Assembly: GCF_001651805.1 (NCBI RefSeq)
Contig: NZ_CP015839.1
Span: forward strand, 1,364,001-1,428,000
Length of the DNA stretch: 64,000 nt
Source: Marinobacterium aestuarii
GTDB taxonomy: Bacteria; Pseudomonadota; Gammaproteobacteria; Pseudomonadales; Balneatricaceae
Direction: 5' to 3'
The first letter of the stretch is position 1. Every line of letters begins with the position of its first letter. Shown piece by piece: positions 1-8,051 of this stretch. The notes beneath the pieces were generated by a model that was not told the origin of the DNA, did not search any database, and saw only the letters and a program-made list of their open reading frames with translations. A program made the translations under genes and the position numbers.

Positions 1-54
1 CCCGGGGATATCGATCAATTTGTACATCACATAGACCGCTTGTCCCGTCGTTAA
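1..54 (+). CDS. Possible 3' end of a truncated upstream gene
   Basis: An open frame enters from the left edge and ends at TAA 52-54, giving a 17-residue tail ending DRLSRR. It could be the C-terminus of a gene upstream of the aldehyde dehydrogenase, but so short a stretch may be open by chance. No function can be assigned. Confidence 0.3.
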   Translation, partial: PGDIDQFVHHIDRLSRR

Positions 55-162
55 GGGCTTATGCCGCATTACTGACAGACACAGGGATCGGTCAGCGAGG
101 CTCCCGTCAAACCAGACCATCTTTACCCGCAAAGGATTCATAGCAGACCAGGAGGCACGTCC

Positions 163-1590
163 ATGAGCCAGATCGAAGTCCATAACCCCTTTACCGGGGA
201 GCAGGTGTTCTCGCAGCCATCGCAAAGCATCGAGGCTATCAGCATGCATATTGATGCAGCCCAGGGGGCGTCCCGTGCCTGGCAGGTGATCAGTCCGGCG
301 GAGCGGGCGCGCCATGTACTGACAGCGCTGGATTATTTTCGTAACCACTGCGATGCGATCGCCGCAGGCATCACGCGGGAAGTCGGCAAGCCGCTGGCGG
401 CGGCGAAGGAGGAGCTGACGTTCATGCTGGAACGGGCCCAGTACCTGTGCCGCTTTGCCACCGACGGCGCGCTCGAGGCCAGGCGATATCCTGAGTACGA
501 GGACGAGGGGTTCGAAGGGCGCATCGAGTGCCGGGCCAAGGGCGTGGTCTATATCATCACGCCCTGGAATTACCCGCTGTTCTGCGCCATTAACGGCACC
601 GTCTGCGCCTTGCTGAGCGGCAACGCGGTGCTGCTCAAGCACAGCACAGCGCCCTCGGTCGGCGGCCATTTCGAGCAAGCCTTCGGGTCGATGGCCGGAA
701 TCGATCATTTGCTGATTCACGCGGTGGTGGATTATGAGGTCTCGGCACGCATTATCGAAGAAACTGATATCAACCATCTGGTCTTTACCGGGTCGGTGCA
801 GGGCGGTCGTGTGGTGCAGCAGAGCGTTGCCAAGCGTGCTTTTAATGCGGTGCCGGAGCCCTTTATTCAGTGTTCTCTGGAACTGGGTGGCAGCGATGCC
901 GCCTATATCGCCGAGGATGCCGATCTCGAACAGGCGGCTTTCTGGGCGGTGAAGATCGGTCGGCTGCATAACTCCGGACAGTCCTGCTGTGCGGTAAAGC
1001 GGGTGTTTGTCCACGCCAGCCGTTACGACGATTTTCTGGCCCGGGCCCAGGCAATCATGGAGAGTGAAAAAAGCGGTGACCCAATGGCGCCCGACACAAC
1101 TCTGGGGCCACTGCATGGCGGCGAGCGGGCGGTTACAGGGCTGCTCGATATGGTGCGTCAGGCACAGCACGGTGGCGCCCGGGTCTGCACCGGCGGCGAG
1201 ACCGAGCAGATCGGTGGTGTGACCTTTCTGAAGCCGACGCTGCTGGCCGAGGTGACGCCGACAATGCAGGTGCTGCAGGAGGAAACCTTCGGACCGGTAC
1301 TGCCGGTCATGCAGGTGGCCAATGACGAGGAAGCGGTACGGCAGGTGTGCAACAGCCGCTATGGCCTGACGGCATCGATTTTCACCCGGTCGCGGGAACG
1401 GGCCGAACGCTTTGTGGCGGCCGTCGATACCGGCACGGTTTATGTCAATCGCTGCAATTTTGTCGATGCCAGGCTCTGCTGGATCGGTCAGCGCGCCTCA
1501 GGTAACGGCTCCCTGGCGCTGGCCCCCGAGGGGCTGCAGGCTTTCAGTGCGCGCAAATCGGTGAATCTGGATCCCAGCCAGCTGAAATAG
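163..1590 (+). CDS. NAD(P)-dependent aldehyde dehydrogenase
   Basis: A 475-residue member of the aldehyde dehydrogenase superfamily, which oxidises an aldehyde to the acid with NAD(P)+. Visible motifs are the oxyanion Asn in PWNYP (about N136), the general base in LELGG (about E240) and the nucleophile in GQSCC (about C275). The length is normal for the family and a strong AGGAGG site lies 7 bases before the ATG. The substrate is not evident; a semialdehyde is possible. The next gene, an M20 amidohydrolase, starts 43 bases downstream on the same strand, so the two probably form a catabolic operon releasing and oxidising a small amide- or amine-derived compound. That last point is inference. 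Confidence 0.9.
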   Translation: MSQIEVHNPFTGEQVFSQPSQSIEAISMHIDAAQGASRAWQVISPAERARHVLTALDYFRNHCDAIAAGITREVGKPLAAAKEELTFMLERAQYLCRFATDGALEARRYPEYEDEGFEGRIECRAKGVVYIITPWNYPLFCAINGTVCALLSGNAVLLKHSTAPSVGGHFEQAFGSMAGIDHLLIHAVVDYEVSARIIEETDINHLVFTGSVQGGRVVQQSVAKRAFNAVPEPFIQCSLELGGSDAAYIAEDADLEQAAFWAVKIGRLHNSGQSCCAVKRVFVHASRYDDFLARAQAIMESEKSGDPMAPDTTLGPLHGGERAVTGLLDMVRQAQHGGARVCTGGETEQIGGVTFLKPTLLAEVTPTMQVLQEETFGPVLPVMQVANDEEAVRQVCNSRYGLTASIFTRSRERAERFVAAVDTGTVYVNRCNFVDARLCWIGQRASGNGSLALAPEGLQAFSARKSVNLDPSQLK

Positions 1591-1633
1591 AACTGTTTGC
1601 GGGCGTCAGCAGATGGCGCCCCGGGAGTCTGAC

Positions 1634-2947
1634 ATGGCACTACTACCCCCCTGCCCGGATACCGCGCTGATGCGGGAGCTGAGCGAAACGCGGCGCGGTT
1701 TTCACCGTATTCCCGAGCTGTCCTGGACCGAATACCTGACCACGGCACGGCTCTGTACCGAGCTCGAAGCCCTGGGCTTTGCCGTGGCATGGGGACAGGC
1801 GCTTTACGGCACGCAACAGCCCCCCAATCCGCCGGATGTGGAAACGGATCGTATCGCCTATGCACGAGCCGAACAGGTACTCGGCGTCGGCAACCGCTAT
1901 CTGCCGTCGATGCAGGGCAATCGCACCGGGCTGGTTGCGACGCTTGAAGGCTCCTTGGCGGCAACGGAACCAGGGCCTGTGTTCGGCTTTCGCTTTGATA
2001 TCGATGCGCTGCCGGTCACGGAAAGCCAGGACGCCGAGCATCAGCCTGCGGCCGAGGGCTTTGCCTCGGAACATGCCGGCATTATGCATGCGTGCGGGCA
2101 TGACGGCCATCTGACCATCGGTCTTGGGCTGGCGCGTCGGCTGGCGGCGAGCCGCGCGCGCTGGGCCGGCAAGGTGCATTTCTTTTTCCAGCCGGCCGAG
2201 GAGGTGGCCGGCGGTGGTCTGCTGTTCGCCGGGCTGCCACAGATGGCCGAGGTGGAACGTTTCCTGACGCTGCACCTGGGGATTGTCGATCGCTACCGCA
2301 TCATTTTCGATGCCACCTGGATTGCGGCGCGTATCTACGATGTCGTATTCCACGGCCGCGCCAGTCATGCCGGTAATGCGCCCCAGGATGGCCGCAATGC
2401 GCTGCTGGCGGCGTGCCAGGCGGTGCAGGGCCTCTATGCACTGCCGCGTCACAGCGCCGGCATGTCGCGGGTCAATGTCGGGCGCTTTGTTTCCGACAAT
2501 GCCCACAATGTGATCGCCGACGAGGTGCGTTTTCGTTACGAGGTGCGAGGCGCCGATAATGAAATCTGCGACTTTATGGCCGCGGCGGCCGAGCAGGTGC
2601 TTGAGGGCGCGGCCCGCATGAACGGCGTGACCTGGGAGCGCCAGGTGTTTGCTGAATTCTCCAGCTACCCCAACAGCCGGGCGCTGGCTGAAGAGGTCGC
2701 GGTGACGGCGCTGGAAATAGGTTTGCCCGAGGCGCTGCTGCAGGACAGTTTTCTGGTTTCGGCCAGTGAGGATGCGGGATTTCTGATCCAGAAGGTACGC
2801 GAGCAGGGCGGCGAGGCGACCCATCTGATCCTGGGTTCGCCGGTCGGTGGCGGTCACCACTGCGGCACCTTTGATTTTGACGAACAGATGCTGGGCTGGG
2901 GCGTGCTGCTGTTTGAGCGCCTGGTACTGAATAGCACCCAGACATGA
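1634..2947 (+). CDS. M20-family amidohydrolase (IAA-amino-acid hydrolase type)
   Basis: A 437-residue metal-dependent amidohydrolase/peptidase of family M20D, which hydrolyses N-acyl amino acids or related amides in the cytoplasm. Metal-binding motifs are ACGHDGH near residue 153, QPAEE near 187 and GGGHHCG near the C-terminus. GRASHAG marks the start of the lid/dimerisation domain. An ATG at 1613 is also in frame, but the one at 1634 has a GGGAG site (1623-1627) six bases upstream, so 1634 is preferred. It probably shares an operon with the preceding aldehyde dehydrogenase. The substrate is unknown. An unusual insertion rich in Pro and Asn follows residue 50, before the first metal ligand. 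Confidence 0.87.
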   Translation: MALLPPCPDTALMRELSETRRGFHRIPELSWTEYLTTARLCTELEALGFAVAWGQALYGTQQPPNPPDVETDRIAYARAEQVLGVGNRYLPSMQGNRTGLVATLEGSLAATEPGPVFGFRFDIDALPVTESQDAEHQPAAEGFASEHAGIMHACGHDGHLTIGLGLARRLAASRARWAGKVHFFFQPAEEVAGGGLLFAGLPQMAEVERFLTLHLGIVDRYRIIFDATWIAARIYDVVFHGRASHAGNAPQDGRNALLAACQAVQGLYALPRHSAGMSRVNVGRFVSDNAHNVIADEVRFRYEVRGADNEICDFMAAAAEQVLEGAARMNGVTWERQVFAEFSSYPNSRALAEEVAVTALEIGLPEALLQDSFLVSASEDAGFLIQKVREQGGEATHLILGSPVGGGHHCGTFDFDEQMLGWGVLLFERLVLNSTQT

Positions 2948-3065
2948 TCTTGCCTCCTAACCTGACCTGCCCGGAGTCGGCTGGAGGTCAGAGGGCTTCA
3001 CCCTGATCCCGCGCCCCGGTGTACGCGCTTGTCGGCTCACAACTCTCGTCTTTGGCTAATTGGTG

Positions 3066-3071
3066 TATAAT
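3066..3071 (+). promoter_or_regulatory. Candidate -10 box upstream of fumarase
   Basis: A perfect TATAAT lies about 120 bases before the fumarase ATG in an otherwise gene-free stretch (2948-3190). No good -35 hexamer is seen at the right distance, so this is a candidate only. A 7-bp inverted repeat CTGACCT/AGGTCAG near 2960-2990 follows the amidohydrolase gene and lacks a U-tract. Confidence 0.4.
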
Positions 3072-3190
3072 CGCGCCGCGATACGATAAAGCAGGCCCGG
3101 GGCCAGACCCCGTGAGCCCAAGCAGCCGAGAGGGATTCGCCCTGTAATAGAGCTGCAAACCAATGACCCTGAGCCAGACGGAGAGTCTCA

Positions 3191-4696
3191 ATGAGCGTGA
3201 TTCGCCAAGACGATTTCATCAGCAGCGTCGCAGACGCGCTGCAATTCATCTCCTACTATCACCCGATCGACTTTGTTCAGGGCGTGCATGAGGCCTATCT
3301 GAAGGAACAAAACCCGGCCGCCAAAGATGCCATGGCGCAGATTTTGATCAATTCCCGCATGAGTGCGGAAGGTCGTCGGCCGATTTGCCAGGACACCGGT
3401 ATTGTAACCGTGTTCGTCAAGGTGGGCATGAATGTCACCTGGGACGCCACCATGGGCGTCACCGACATGATCAACGAAGGCGTGCGCCGTGCCTACACGC
3501 ACCCGGACAACGTGCTGCGCGCTTCCATTCTGGCGGACCCCGCCGGCAAGCGTCAGAACACCAAGGACAACACGCCGGCGGTTATCCACTACGAAATCGT
3601 TGAAGGCGATGAGGTGGATGTACAGATCGCCGCCAAGGGCGGTGGTTCCGAGAACAAGTCCAAGATGGTGATGCTTAACCCGTCCGACAGCATTGTCGAC
3701 TGGGTCGTCAAGACAGTTCCTACCATGGGGGCTGGCTGGTGCCCGCCGGGCATGCTGGGTCTGGGCATTGGCGGCACGGCCGAGAAGGCCGCGGTACTGG
3801 CCAAGGAATCACTGATGGATTCCATCGACATCCATGAGCTGCGCGAGCGTGGCCCGCAGAACCGGGTTGAAGAGCTGCGTCTGGAAATCATGGATGCGGT
3901 CAATGCGCTGGGCATCGGTGCCCAGGGTCTGGGTGGCCTGACCACGGTGCTGGACGTCAAGATCAAGGATTATCCGACCCACGCGGCCTCCCTGCCGGTG
4001 TGCATGATCCCCAACTGTGCCGCCACTCGTCACACGCATTTCACCCTCAATGGTAATGGCCCGGCCATTCTGACGCCGCCGAGCCTGGAAGACTGGCCGC
4101 AGGTTACCGCCGAAGTCGGTGCCAACACGCGCCGGGTCAACCTCGATGGCATTACGCCTGAAGACGTTGCCACCTGGAAGGTCGGTGAAACTGTGCTGTT
4201 GAACGGCAAGATGCTGACCGGACGTGATGCGGCGCACAAGCGCATGATTGAAATGCTCAACAGGGGTGAAGAGCTGCCGGTCGACCTGAAGGGACGCTTT
4301 ATCTACTACGTAGGCCCGGTTGATCCGGTGCGTGACGAAGTGGTGGGTCCGGCAGGCCCCACCACGGCAACCCGCATGGACAAGTTCACCCGTCAGATCC
4401 TGGACCAGACCGGTCTGCTGGGCATGATCGGCAAGTCCGAGCGTGGCCCCGTGGCTATCGAAGCGATCAAGGACTACAAGGCGGTCTACCTGATGGCTGT
4501 TGGTGGCGCAGCTTACCTCGTGTCCAAGGCGATTGTCGGCGCCAAGGTGCTGGCCTTCGAGGAAATGGGCATGGAAGCGATCTACGAGTTTGACGTCAAG
4601 GACATGCCGGTTACGGTGGCGGTGGATGTGAACGGCGAGTCGGTGCACAACACCGGCCCCGCCAAGTGGAAAGAAATCATCGCCCGTTCCGCCTGA
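3191..4696 (+). CDS. fumA: Fumarate hydratase class I (Fe-S)
   Basis: Class I fumarase, which interconverts fumarate and L-malate in the TCA cycle using an oxygen-sensitive [4Fe-4S] cluster. The protein has 501 residues, like the Pseudomonas-type enzyme and shorter than E. coli FumA. The N-terminal alpha-type domain carries three candidate cluster cysteines: RRPICQDTG (C66), GAGWCPPG (about 183) and PNCAATRHTHF (about 276). The C-terminal beta domain starts near residue 320 and includes the YVGPVDPV and GPTTATRMD segments. The gene is monocistronic: a TATAAT lies upstream and an intrinsic terminator follows at 4751-4786. The Isc machinery in this window would supply its cluster. Confidence 0.95.
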   Translation: MSVIRQDDFISSVADALQFISYYHPIDFVQGVHEAYLKEQNPAAKDAMAQILINSRMSAEGRRPICQDTGIVTVFVKVGMNVTWDATMGVTDMINEGVRRAYTHPDNVLRASILADPAGKRQNTKDNTPAVIHYEIVEGDEVDVQIAAKGGGSENKSKMVMLNPSDSIVDWVVKTVPTMGAGWCPPGMLGLGIGGTAEKAAVLAKESLMDSIDIHELRERGPQNRVEELRLEIMDAVNALGIGAQGLGGLTTVLDVKIKDYPTHAASLPVCMIPNCAATRHTHFTLNGNGPAILTPPSLEDWPQVTAEVGANTRRVNLDGITPEDVATWKVGETVLLNGKMLTGRDAAHKRMIEMLNRGEELPVDLKGRFIYYVGPVDPVRDEVVGPAGPTTATRMDKFTRQILDQTGLLGMIGKSERGPVAIEAIKDYKAVYLMAVGGAAYLVSKAIVGAKVLAFEEMGMEAIYEFDVKDMPVTVAVDVNGESVHNTGPAKWKEIIARSA

Positions 4697-4750
4697 TCCT
4701 GGCGGCACAGATCAGACAGAGCTGCATTGGCGCGCTGATCAGACCATAAA

Positions 4751-4786
4751 AAAATCCGGAGTCCTGTTGAGGGGCTCCGGATTTTT
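4751..4786 (+). terminator. Intrinsic terminator after fumarase
   Basis: The arms AAAATCCGGAG (4751-4761) and CTCCGGATTTT (4775-4785) form an 11-bp stem, and the run of T continues to 4786. The A-tract on the left could let it work in both directions, serving the convergent small gene at 4881-5210 as well. Confidence 0.9.
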
Positions 4787-4880
4787 ACATTTAGCTTTTA
4801 TAGCTGTCTTTTGTCATTGCCCTTTGAGTCAGCCTTATATGCCTGCGATCTTTGCCGTGCATGCTTGTGCTGGGTGTTGC

Positions 4881-5210
4881 TCAGGCGCAATCGAGCTCCT
4901 TTTCAATTTTGCGTTTGGCATCAAGATAGCGGGGCATGGGGCCTATATCCTCGTAAATCGGGTCGCCGTCTTCGATGCGGATGATCTTGGGGCCCGGGCG
5001 ATAGGGCATTTTTTCTTCGACTTCCATCAGAATGGTATGCAGAAGCGATGTGCAGACTTCTTCCCGGGTCAGGCCGAAAGCGCTGGCCATGGCTTCTATT
5101 CTGACGAGGTCCTCGCGGGCAAGGGTGACATTTAGATCGGTCAGGCTGCTCTCATGCAGGGCTTTGCGTTCAAGCTCTTCGAGCAGGCGGGATACATGGC
5201 TGACAGGCAT
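4881..5210 (-). CDS. Small protein, possible ribbon-helix-helix fold
   Basis: A 109-residue cytoplasmic protein of unknown function. The segment from about residue 25 to 70 reads as strand (LNVTL), helix (AREDLVRIEAMASAFGL), turn and second helix (TREEVCTSLLHTIL), which fits the ribbon-helix-helix pattern of small DNA-binding proteins. The N-terminal 20 residues look like an amphipathic helix and the C-terminal tail is proline-rich and charged. An AGAGGAG site lies 7 bases before the ATG, supporting a real gene. It stands alone between convergent fumarase and the divergent flavodoxin gene. The DNA-binding role is inferred from the secondary-structure pattern only. Confidence 0.65.
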   Translation of the reverse strand: MPVSHVSRLLEELERKALHESSLTDLNVTLAREDLVRIEAMASAFGLTREEVCTSLLHTILMEVEEKMPYRPGPKIIRIEDGDPIYEDIGPMPRYLDAKRKIEKELDCA

Positions 5211-5382
5211 GGGGCATCTCCTCTGGTGACTACAGTGTAAAAGCTAGTCCAGTCACGGGGATTTGGCGAGGGGTTTTGCCAAGGCTGTGGCTGCTGCTGC
5301 CGGCAAGATGCATGGTTTATATCATCCGGCCTTTTCTCTAGAATGTTGCACTTGCGAAATATTAACGGGGACCTTGCGGGTT

Positions 5383-5829
5383 ATGGCGAATATCAAAATT
5401 CTGGTGGGATCAACTTTCGGGGCGACCCAGGAAATAGCCGAGGATTGCGCGGCGCAACTTCAGGCGCTGGGTCATGTTGCCAGGGTGTTGCGTCAGGCGC
5501 AGTTTGACGATGTGGTGGCTGAGGACACAGAGGTGTTGCTGGTGTGTTCGGCTACCATTGGCCAGGGTGAAGTGCCGGAAAATCTGCTGCCGCTGTACCT
5601 GGAACTGCGTGATCGTTTTCCGCTGCTGCCCAAGGTGGGTTTTGCCGTGCTTGCCCGGGGTGACAGTTCCTACGATGATTTCGCCGAGGGCGGTCGCCAG
5701 GTGGCTGACCTGCTGCGCGAGCTGCAGCTGCGCGAACTGGTGTCGCCGCTGTTTCTGGATGCCTGCGAAACCATGGATCCGGAAGCCGAGGTGGATGCCT
5801 GGATTCAGGGGTTGGCTGCGAAAATCTGA
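5383..5829 (+). CDS. Flavodoxin-domain protein, MioC/YqcA type
   Basis: A short-chain flavodoxin of 148 residues that should bind FMN and carry electrons. The phosphate-binding loop is the N-terminal GSTFGATQE, and the LVCSATIGQGEVPEN and ARGDSSYDDF segments match the two flavin-flanking loops of MioC/YqcA proteins. The open frame extends back to 5263, but the ATG at 5383 begins the canonical beta-strand MANIKILVG and gives the family's usual length, so it is taken as the start. It is convergent with the NfsA-like gene. The partner enzyme is not known; MioC has been linked to biotin synthase, which cannot be tested here. Confidence 0.85.
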   Translation: MANIKILVGSTFGATQEIAEDCAAQLQALGHVARVLRQAQFDDVVAEDTEVLLVCSATIGQGEVPENLLPLYLELRDRFPLLPKVGFAVLARGDSSYDDFAEGGRQVADLLRELQLRELVSPLFLDACETMDPEAEVDAWIQGLAAKI

Positions 5830-5838
5830 CCAGGCGCC

Positions 5839-5870
5839 CGCGGGAACCGGTACCCAGGCACCGGTTCGCG
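5839..5870. terminator. Possible hairpin between convergent genes
   Basis: AACCGGT (5845-5851) and ACCGGTT (5860-5866) form a 7-bp stem that can be lengthened by flanking CGCG on both sides. It sits in the 55-base gap between the convergent flavodoxin and nitroreductase genes. There is no T-run, so a terminator role is tentative. Confidence 0.35.
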
Positions 5871-5884
5871 CGAATAGGGTTGTG

Positions 5885-6622
5885 CTACTTCTTCAGGAAG
5901 CCGCAGCGCTGCAGAAATGCCAGCATGTGCGGGCGCGCTTCCTTGATCAGCATGCCGGAAATCTGTTCGCTCCAGCTCATCACCTTGGCAGCCCCGGTGC
6001 GGGTGCGGTAGTACTCGCGCACTTCCTCATCATACCGGGCGATCACCGCAGTATCCTGGCTGTCGTCATAGCGATCCTGCTTCAGTACCACTGACAGCGG
6101 CAGCCGTGGCTTGGTTTCCGGACTCTGGTCGGGGAAACCCAGGCACATGCCAAACACCGGATAGACCAGCTCCGGCAGTTCCAGCAATTCTGCGACTTCG
6201 GCGATTTCATTGCGCAGACCCCCTATATAGACAATGCCCAGCCCCAGTGACTCGGCGGCGATGGCCACGTTCTGTGCAAACAGGGCGGCGTCGGCGGTGG
6301 CGGTGATGAACTGCTCGGTGAAGCCGGACTGCATCTGGGCCTGGTGCATGTCGCAGGCCAGCTGGTGGCGCTTCATATCGGCGCAGAACACCAGAAAGGT
6401 CGGCGCTGCGGCAATATAGGCCTGGTTACCGGCGCAGGCCGCGAGGCGCTCACGCTTGGCGGGGTCCTGTACCTGAATCACGGTGCAGGCTTGCAGGAAG
6501 CTGGACGTCGCGGCGGCCTGACCGGCGCGTACCAGTTCGTCGACGGTGCTCTGGTCGATCGGCTCGGCGGTAAATTTGCGGATGGAACGGTGGGATTTAA
6601 GTAATTCGATAACCTGATTCAT
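5885..6622 (-). CDS. nfsA: Oxygen-insensitive NADPH nitroreductase / FMN reductase, NfsA family
   Basis: A 245-residue FMN-containing nitroreductase that carries out two-electron reduction of nitroaromatics and quinones with NADPH. The N-terminal LLKSHRSIRKF supplies the FMN-phosphate-binding Arg residues typical of the family. The central GLGIVYIGGLRN and FGMCLGFPDQ segments and the long C-terminal arm are characteristic of NfsA rather than NfsB. The length matches NfsA (about 240). It is a single gene convergent with the flavodoxin and reads in the same direction as the AlkB-like gene upstream of it. Physiological substrate unknown. Confidence 0.9.
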   Translation of the reverse strand: MNQVIELLKSHRSIRKFTAEPIDQSTVDELVRAGQAAATSSFLQACTVIQVQDPAKRERLAACAGNQAYIAAAPTFLVFCADMKRHQLACDMHQAQMQSGFTEQFITATADAALFAQNVAIAAESLGLGIVYIGGLRNEIAEVAELLELPELVYPVFGMCLGFPDQSPETKPRLPLSVVLKQDRYDDSQDTAVIARYDEEVREYYRTRTGAAKVMSWSEQISGMLIKEARPHMLAFLQRCGFLKK

Positions 6623-6701
6623 GTAAGCGGATCTCCTTTGCAGCGGGCATTCTAGCGCCTTGGCCCCGCTGGCGTCACTGTATGAGGCGTGTAACAGGGT
6701 T

Positions 6702-7304
6702 TCAATCGATAATGCAGCGAAATGTCAGGTTGAGGCGGGGCGTGCAGTGCCTGCGGGTGCGTGGCAGGGCGTGTTGCCAGTGATGCTGGGTGCTGCCGCG
6801 CATCAGCAGCAGAGAACCATCATCCAGCAGCAGCTCGATCTTGGGCTGCTGCCGGTCTGTGCGATGGCGCAGAACAAAGCGCCGCGGCTGGCCCAGGCTC
6901 AAAGACGCTATGACCGGATCAAGGCCGAGTTCCGGCTCATCATCGCTGTGCCAGCCCATGCTGTCTTCGCCGTCGCGATAGAGGTTGAGCAGAGCGCAGT
7001 TGAAGGGGGCGGGCTCCACCGCCGTGATGCGCCGGCGCAACTGTTCGATCAGCGGGTGCCAGGGCCTCGCTTCCAGCAACAGGCCGGAATAGCGGTAGTG
7101 CAGCCCCGGTTCACCCTGAAACTGCTGCAGGCGCGGAATGGCATGTTCACGGCCGAACAGCCGGATGCGGTCCTGGCGCCAGTCGATTTCCAGGCTCAGG
7201 CACCTGATCAGCTGCTTGCTCTGCTGCGTATCGACAAAGCCGCGCACTACCACCAGGTCGGCACCAGGGGCCTGAATTATTTGCGTGTTTTCCTCCTCGT
7301 GCAT
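6702..7304 (-). CDS. AlkB-family 2-oxoglutarate/Fe(II) DNA/RNA demethylase
   Basis: A 200-residue dioxygenase of the AlkB family that oxidatively removes alkyl groups from nucleic-acid bases. The Fe-binding HxD is in GWHSDDEPELG and the distal His in HHWQHALPR. The 2-oxoglutarate/substrate motif RLNLTFR is at the C-terminus. The NLYRDGEDSMGWHSD arrangement is closest to ALKBH2/3-like bacterial proteins rather than E. coli AlkB. An ATG at 7325 would add seven residues, but the ATG at 7304 has an AGGAG site 7 bases upstream, so it is preferred. No ada gene is adjacent, so regulation is unknown. Confidence 0.88.
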   Translation of the reverse strand: MHEEENTQIIQAPGADLVVVRGFVDTQQSKQLIRCLSLEIDWRQDRIRLFGREHAIPRLQQFQGEPGLHYRYSGLLLEARPWHPLIEQLRRRITAVEPAPFNCALLNLYRDGEDSMGWHSDDEPELGLDPVIASLSLGQPRRFVLRHRTDRQQPKIELLLDDGSLLLMRGSTQHHWQHALPRTRRHCTPRLNLTFRCIID

Positions 7305-7557
7305 GCCCGTGCTCCTGGGTGGCATTTGTAGCGTTTTTTACTTGCTTGCGGCTCTTTATGTGCTTGCGGAAGGCTCAGTGCCGACGCGCTGCTACTGTAT
7401 CAGAGCGGCTTAGCTGTTAGAATCCGGCCTGTTCCGAGCACCCGATCGTGGGGCGCCAGTCTGCCCGTTGCGACAGCCTGAGCTACTATTCAAGGGACGG
7501 CTGTGCCTGGGTTGAATGGCGGCGGCAGCCTTGATTCCCCGCACAGGAGATACGCTT

Positions 7558-7965
7558 ATGCTCAGATCCGTCAAGGCATCGGACTACATGGCTCGGGACC
7601 TGGTGACCTTTACGCCGGACACCGATCTGTTTCAGGCCATACATCAACTGTTAGCGCGCAAGATCAGCGGTGCTCCTGTGGTGAACGATGAGGGTGCGCT
7701 GGTGGGGGTGCTGTCGGAGGTCGACTGCCTGAGGGCTATCCTGACCCTGACCTATCACGAGGAGGAGTTTGGCGGTAAGGTCTCGCAGTACATGTCGCAG
7801 GATATCTGTACCATCGAGTACGATGCCGATATCATCAAGGTCGCCGAGACCTTTATCAAAAATGGCATGCGCCGTCTGCCGGTGGTTCAGCGCGGCAAGC
7901 TGATCGGACAGATCAGCCGGTGCGATGTATTGCGCGCCGTGGAAGTCTTTGCCCTGGATGGCTGA
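7558..7965 (+). CDS. Tandem CBS-domain protein
   Basis: A 135-residue protein made of two CBS motifs, a Bateman module that usually binds adenine nucleotides and acts as an energy or ligand sensor. The first repeat covers about residues 8-62 (ASDYMARDLVTFTPD ... GVLSEVDCLRAI) and the second about 76-130 (VSQYMSQDICTIEYD ... GQISRCDVLRAV). There is no attached catalytic domain. The ATG at 7558 is preceded by AGGAG at an 8-base spacing; an earlier in-frame ATG (7516) lacks such a site. It lies 86 bases before the DnaT-like gene on the same strand. Partner protein unknown. Confidence 0.88.
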   Translation: MLRSVKASDYMARDLVTFTPDTDLFQAIHQLLARKISGAPVVNDEGALVGVLSEVDCLRAILTLTYHEEEFGGKVSQYMSQDICTIEYDADIIKVAETFIKNGMRRLPVVQRGKLIGQISRCDVLRAVEVFALDG

Positions 7966-8051
7966 GCGGCGCTCTGGGCTGCGTGGGTGTCGGGACGGCA
8001 GTCGTCACCAGGCGGGCTCAAGTCTGACCACCTTTATTACACTGGAGTCTC

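Noticed and set aside
1643-2860. A 405-codon open frame on the minus strand opposite the M20 amidohydrolase
   Set aside because: It lies wholly antisense to a gene with clear metal-binding motifs, is rich in His/Arg/Gln as expected for a GC-rich shadow frame, and shows no recognisable domain.
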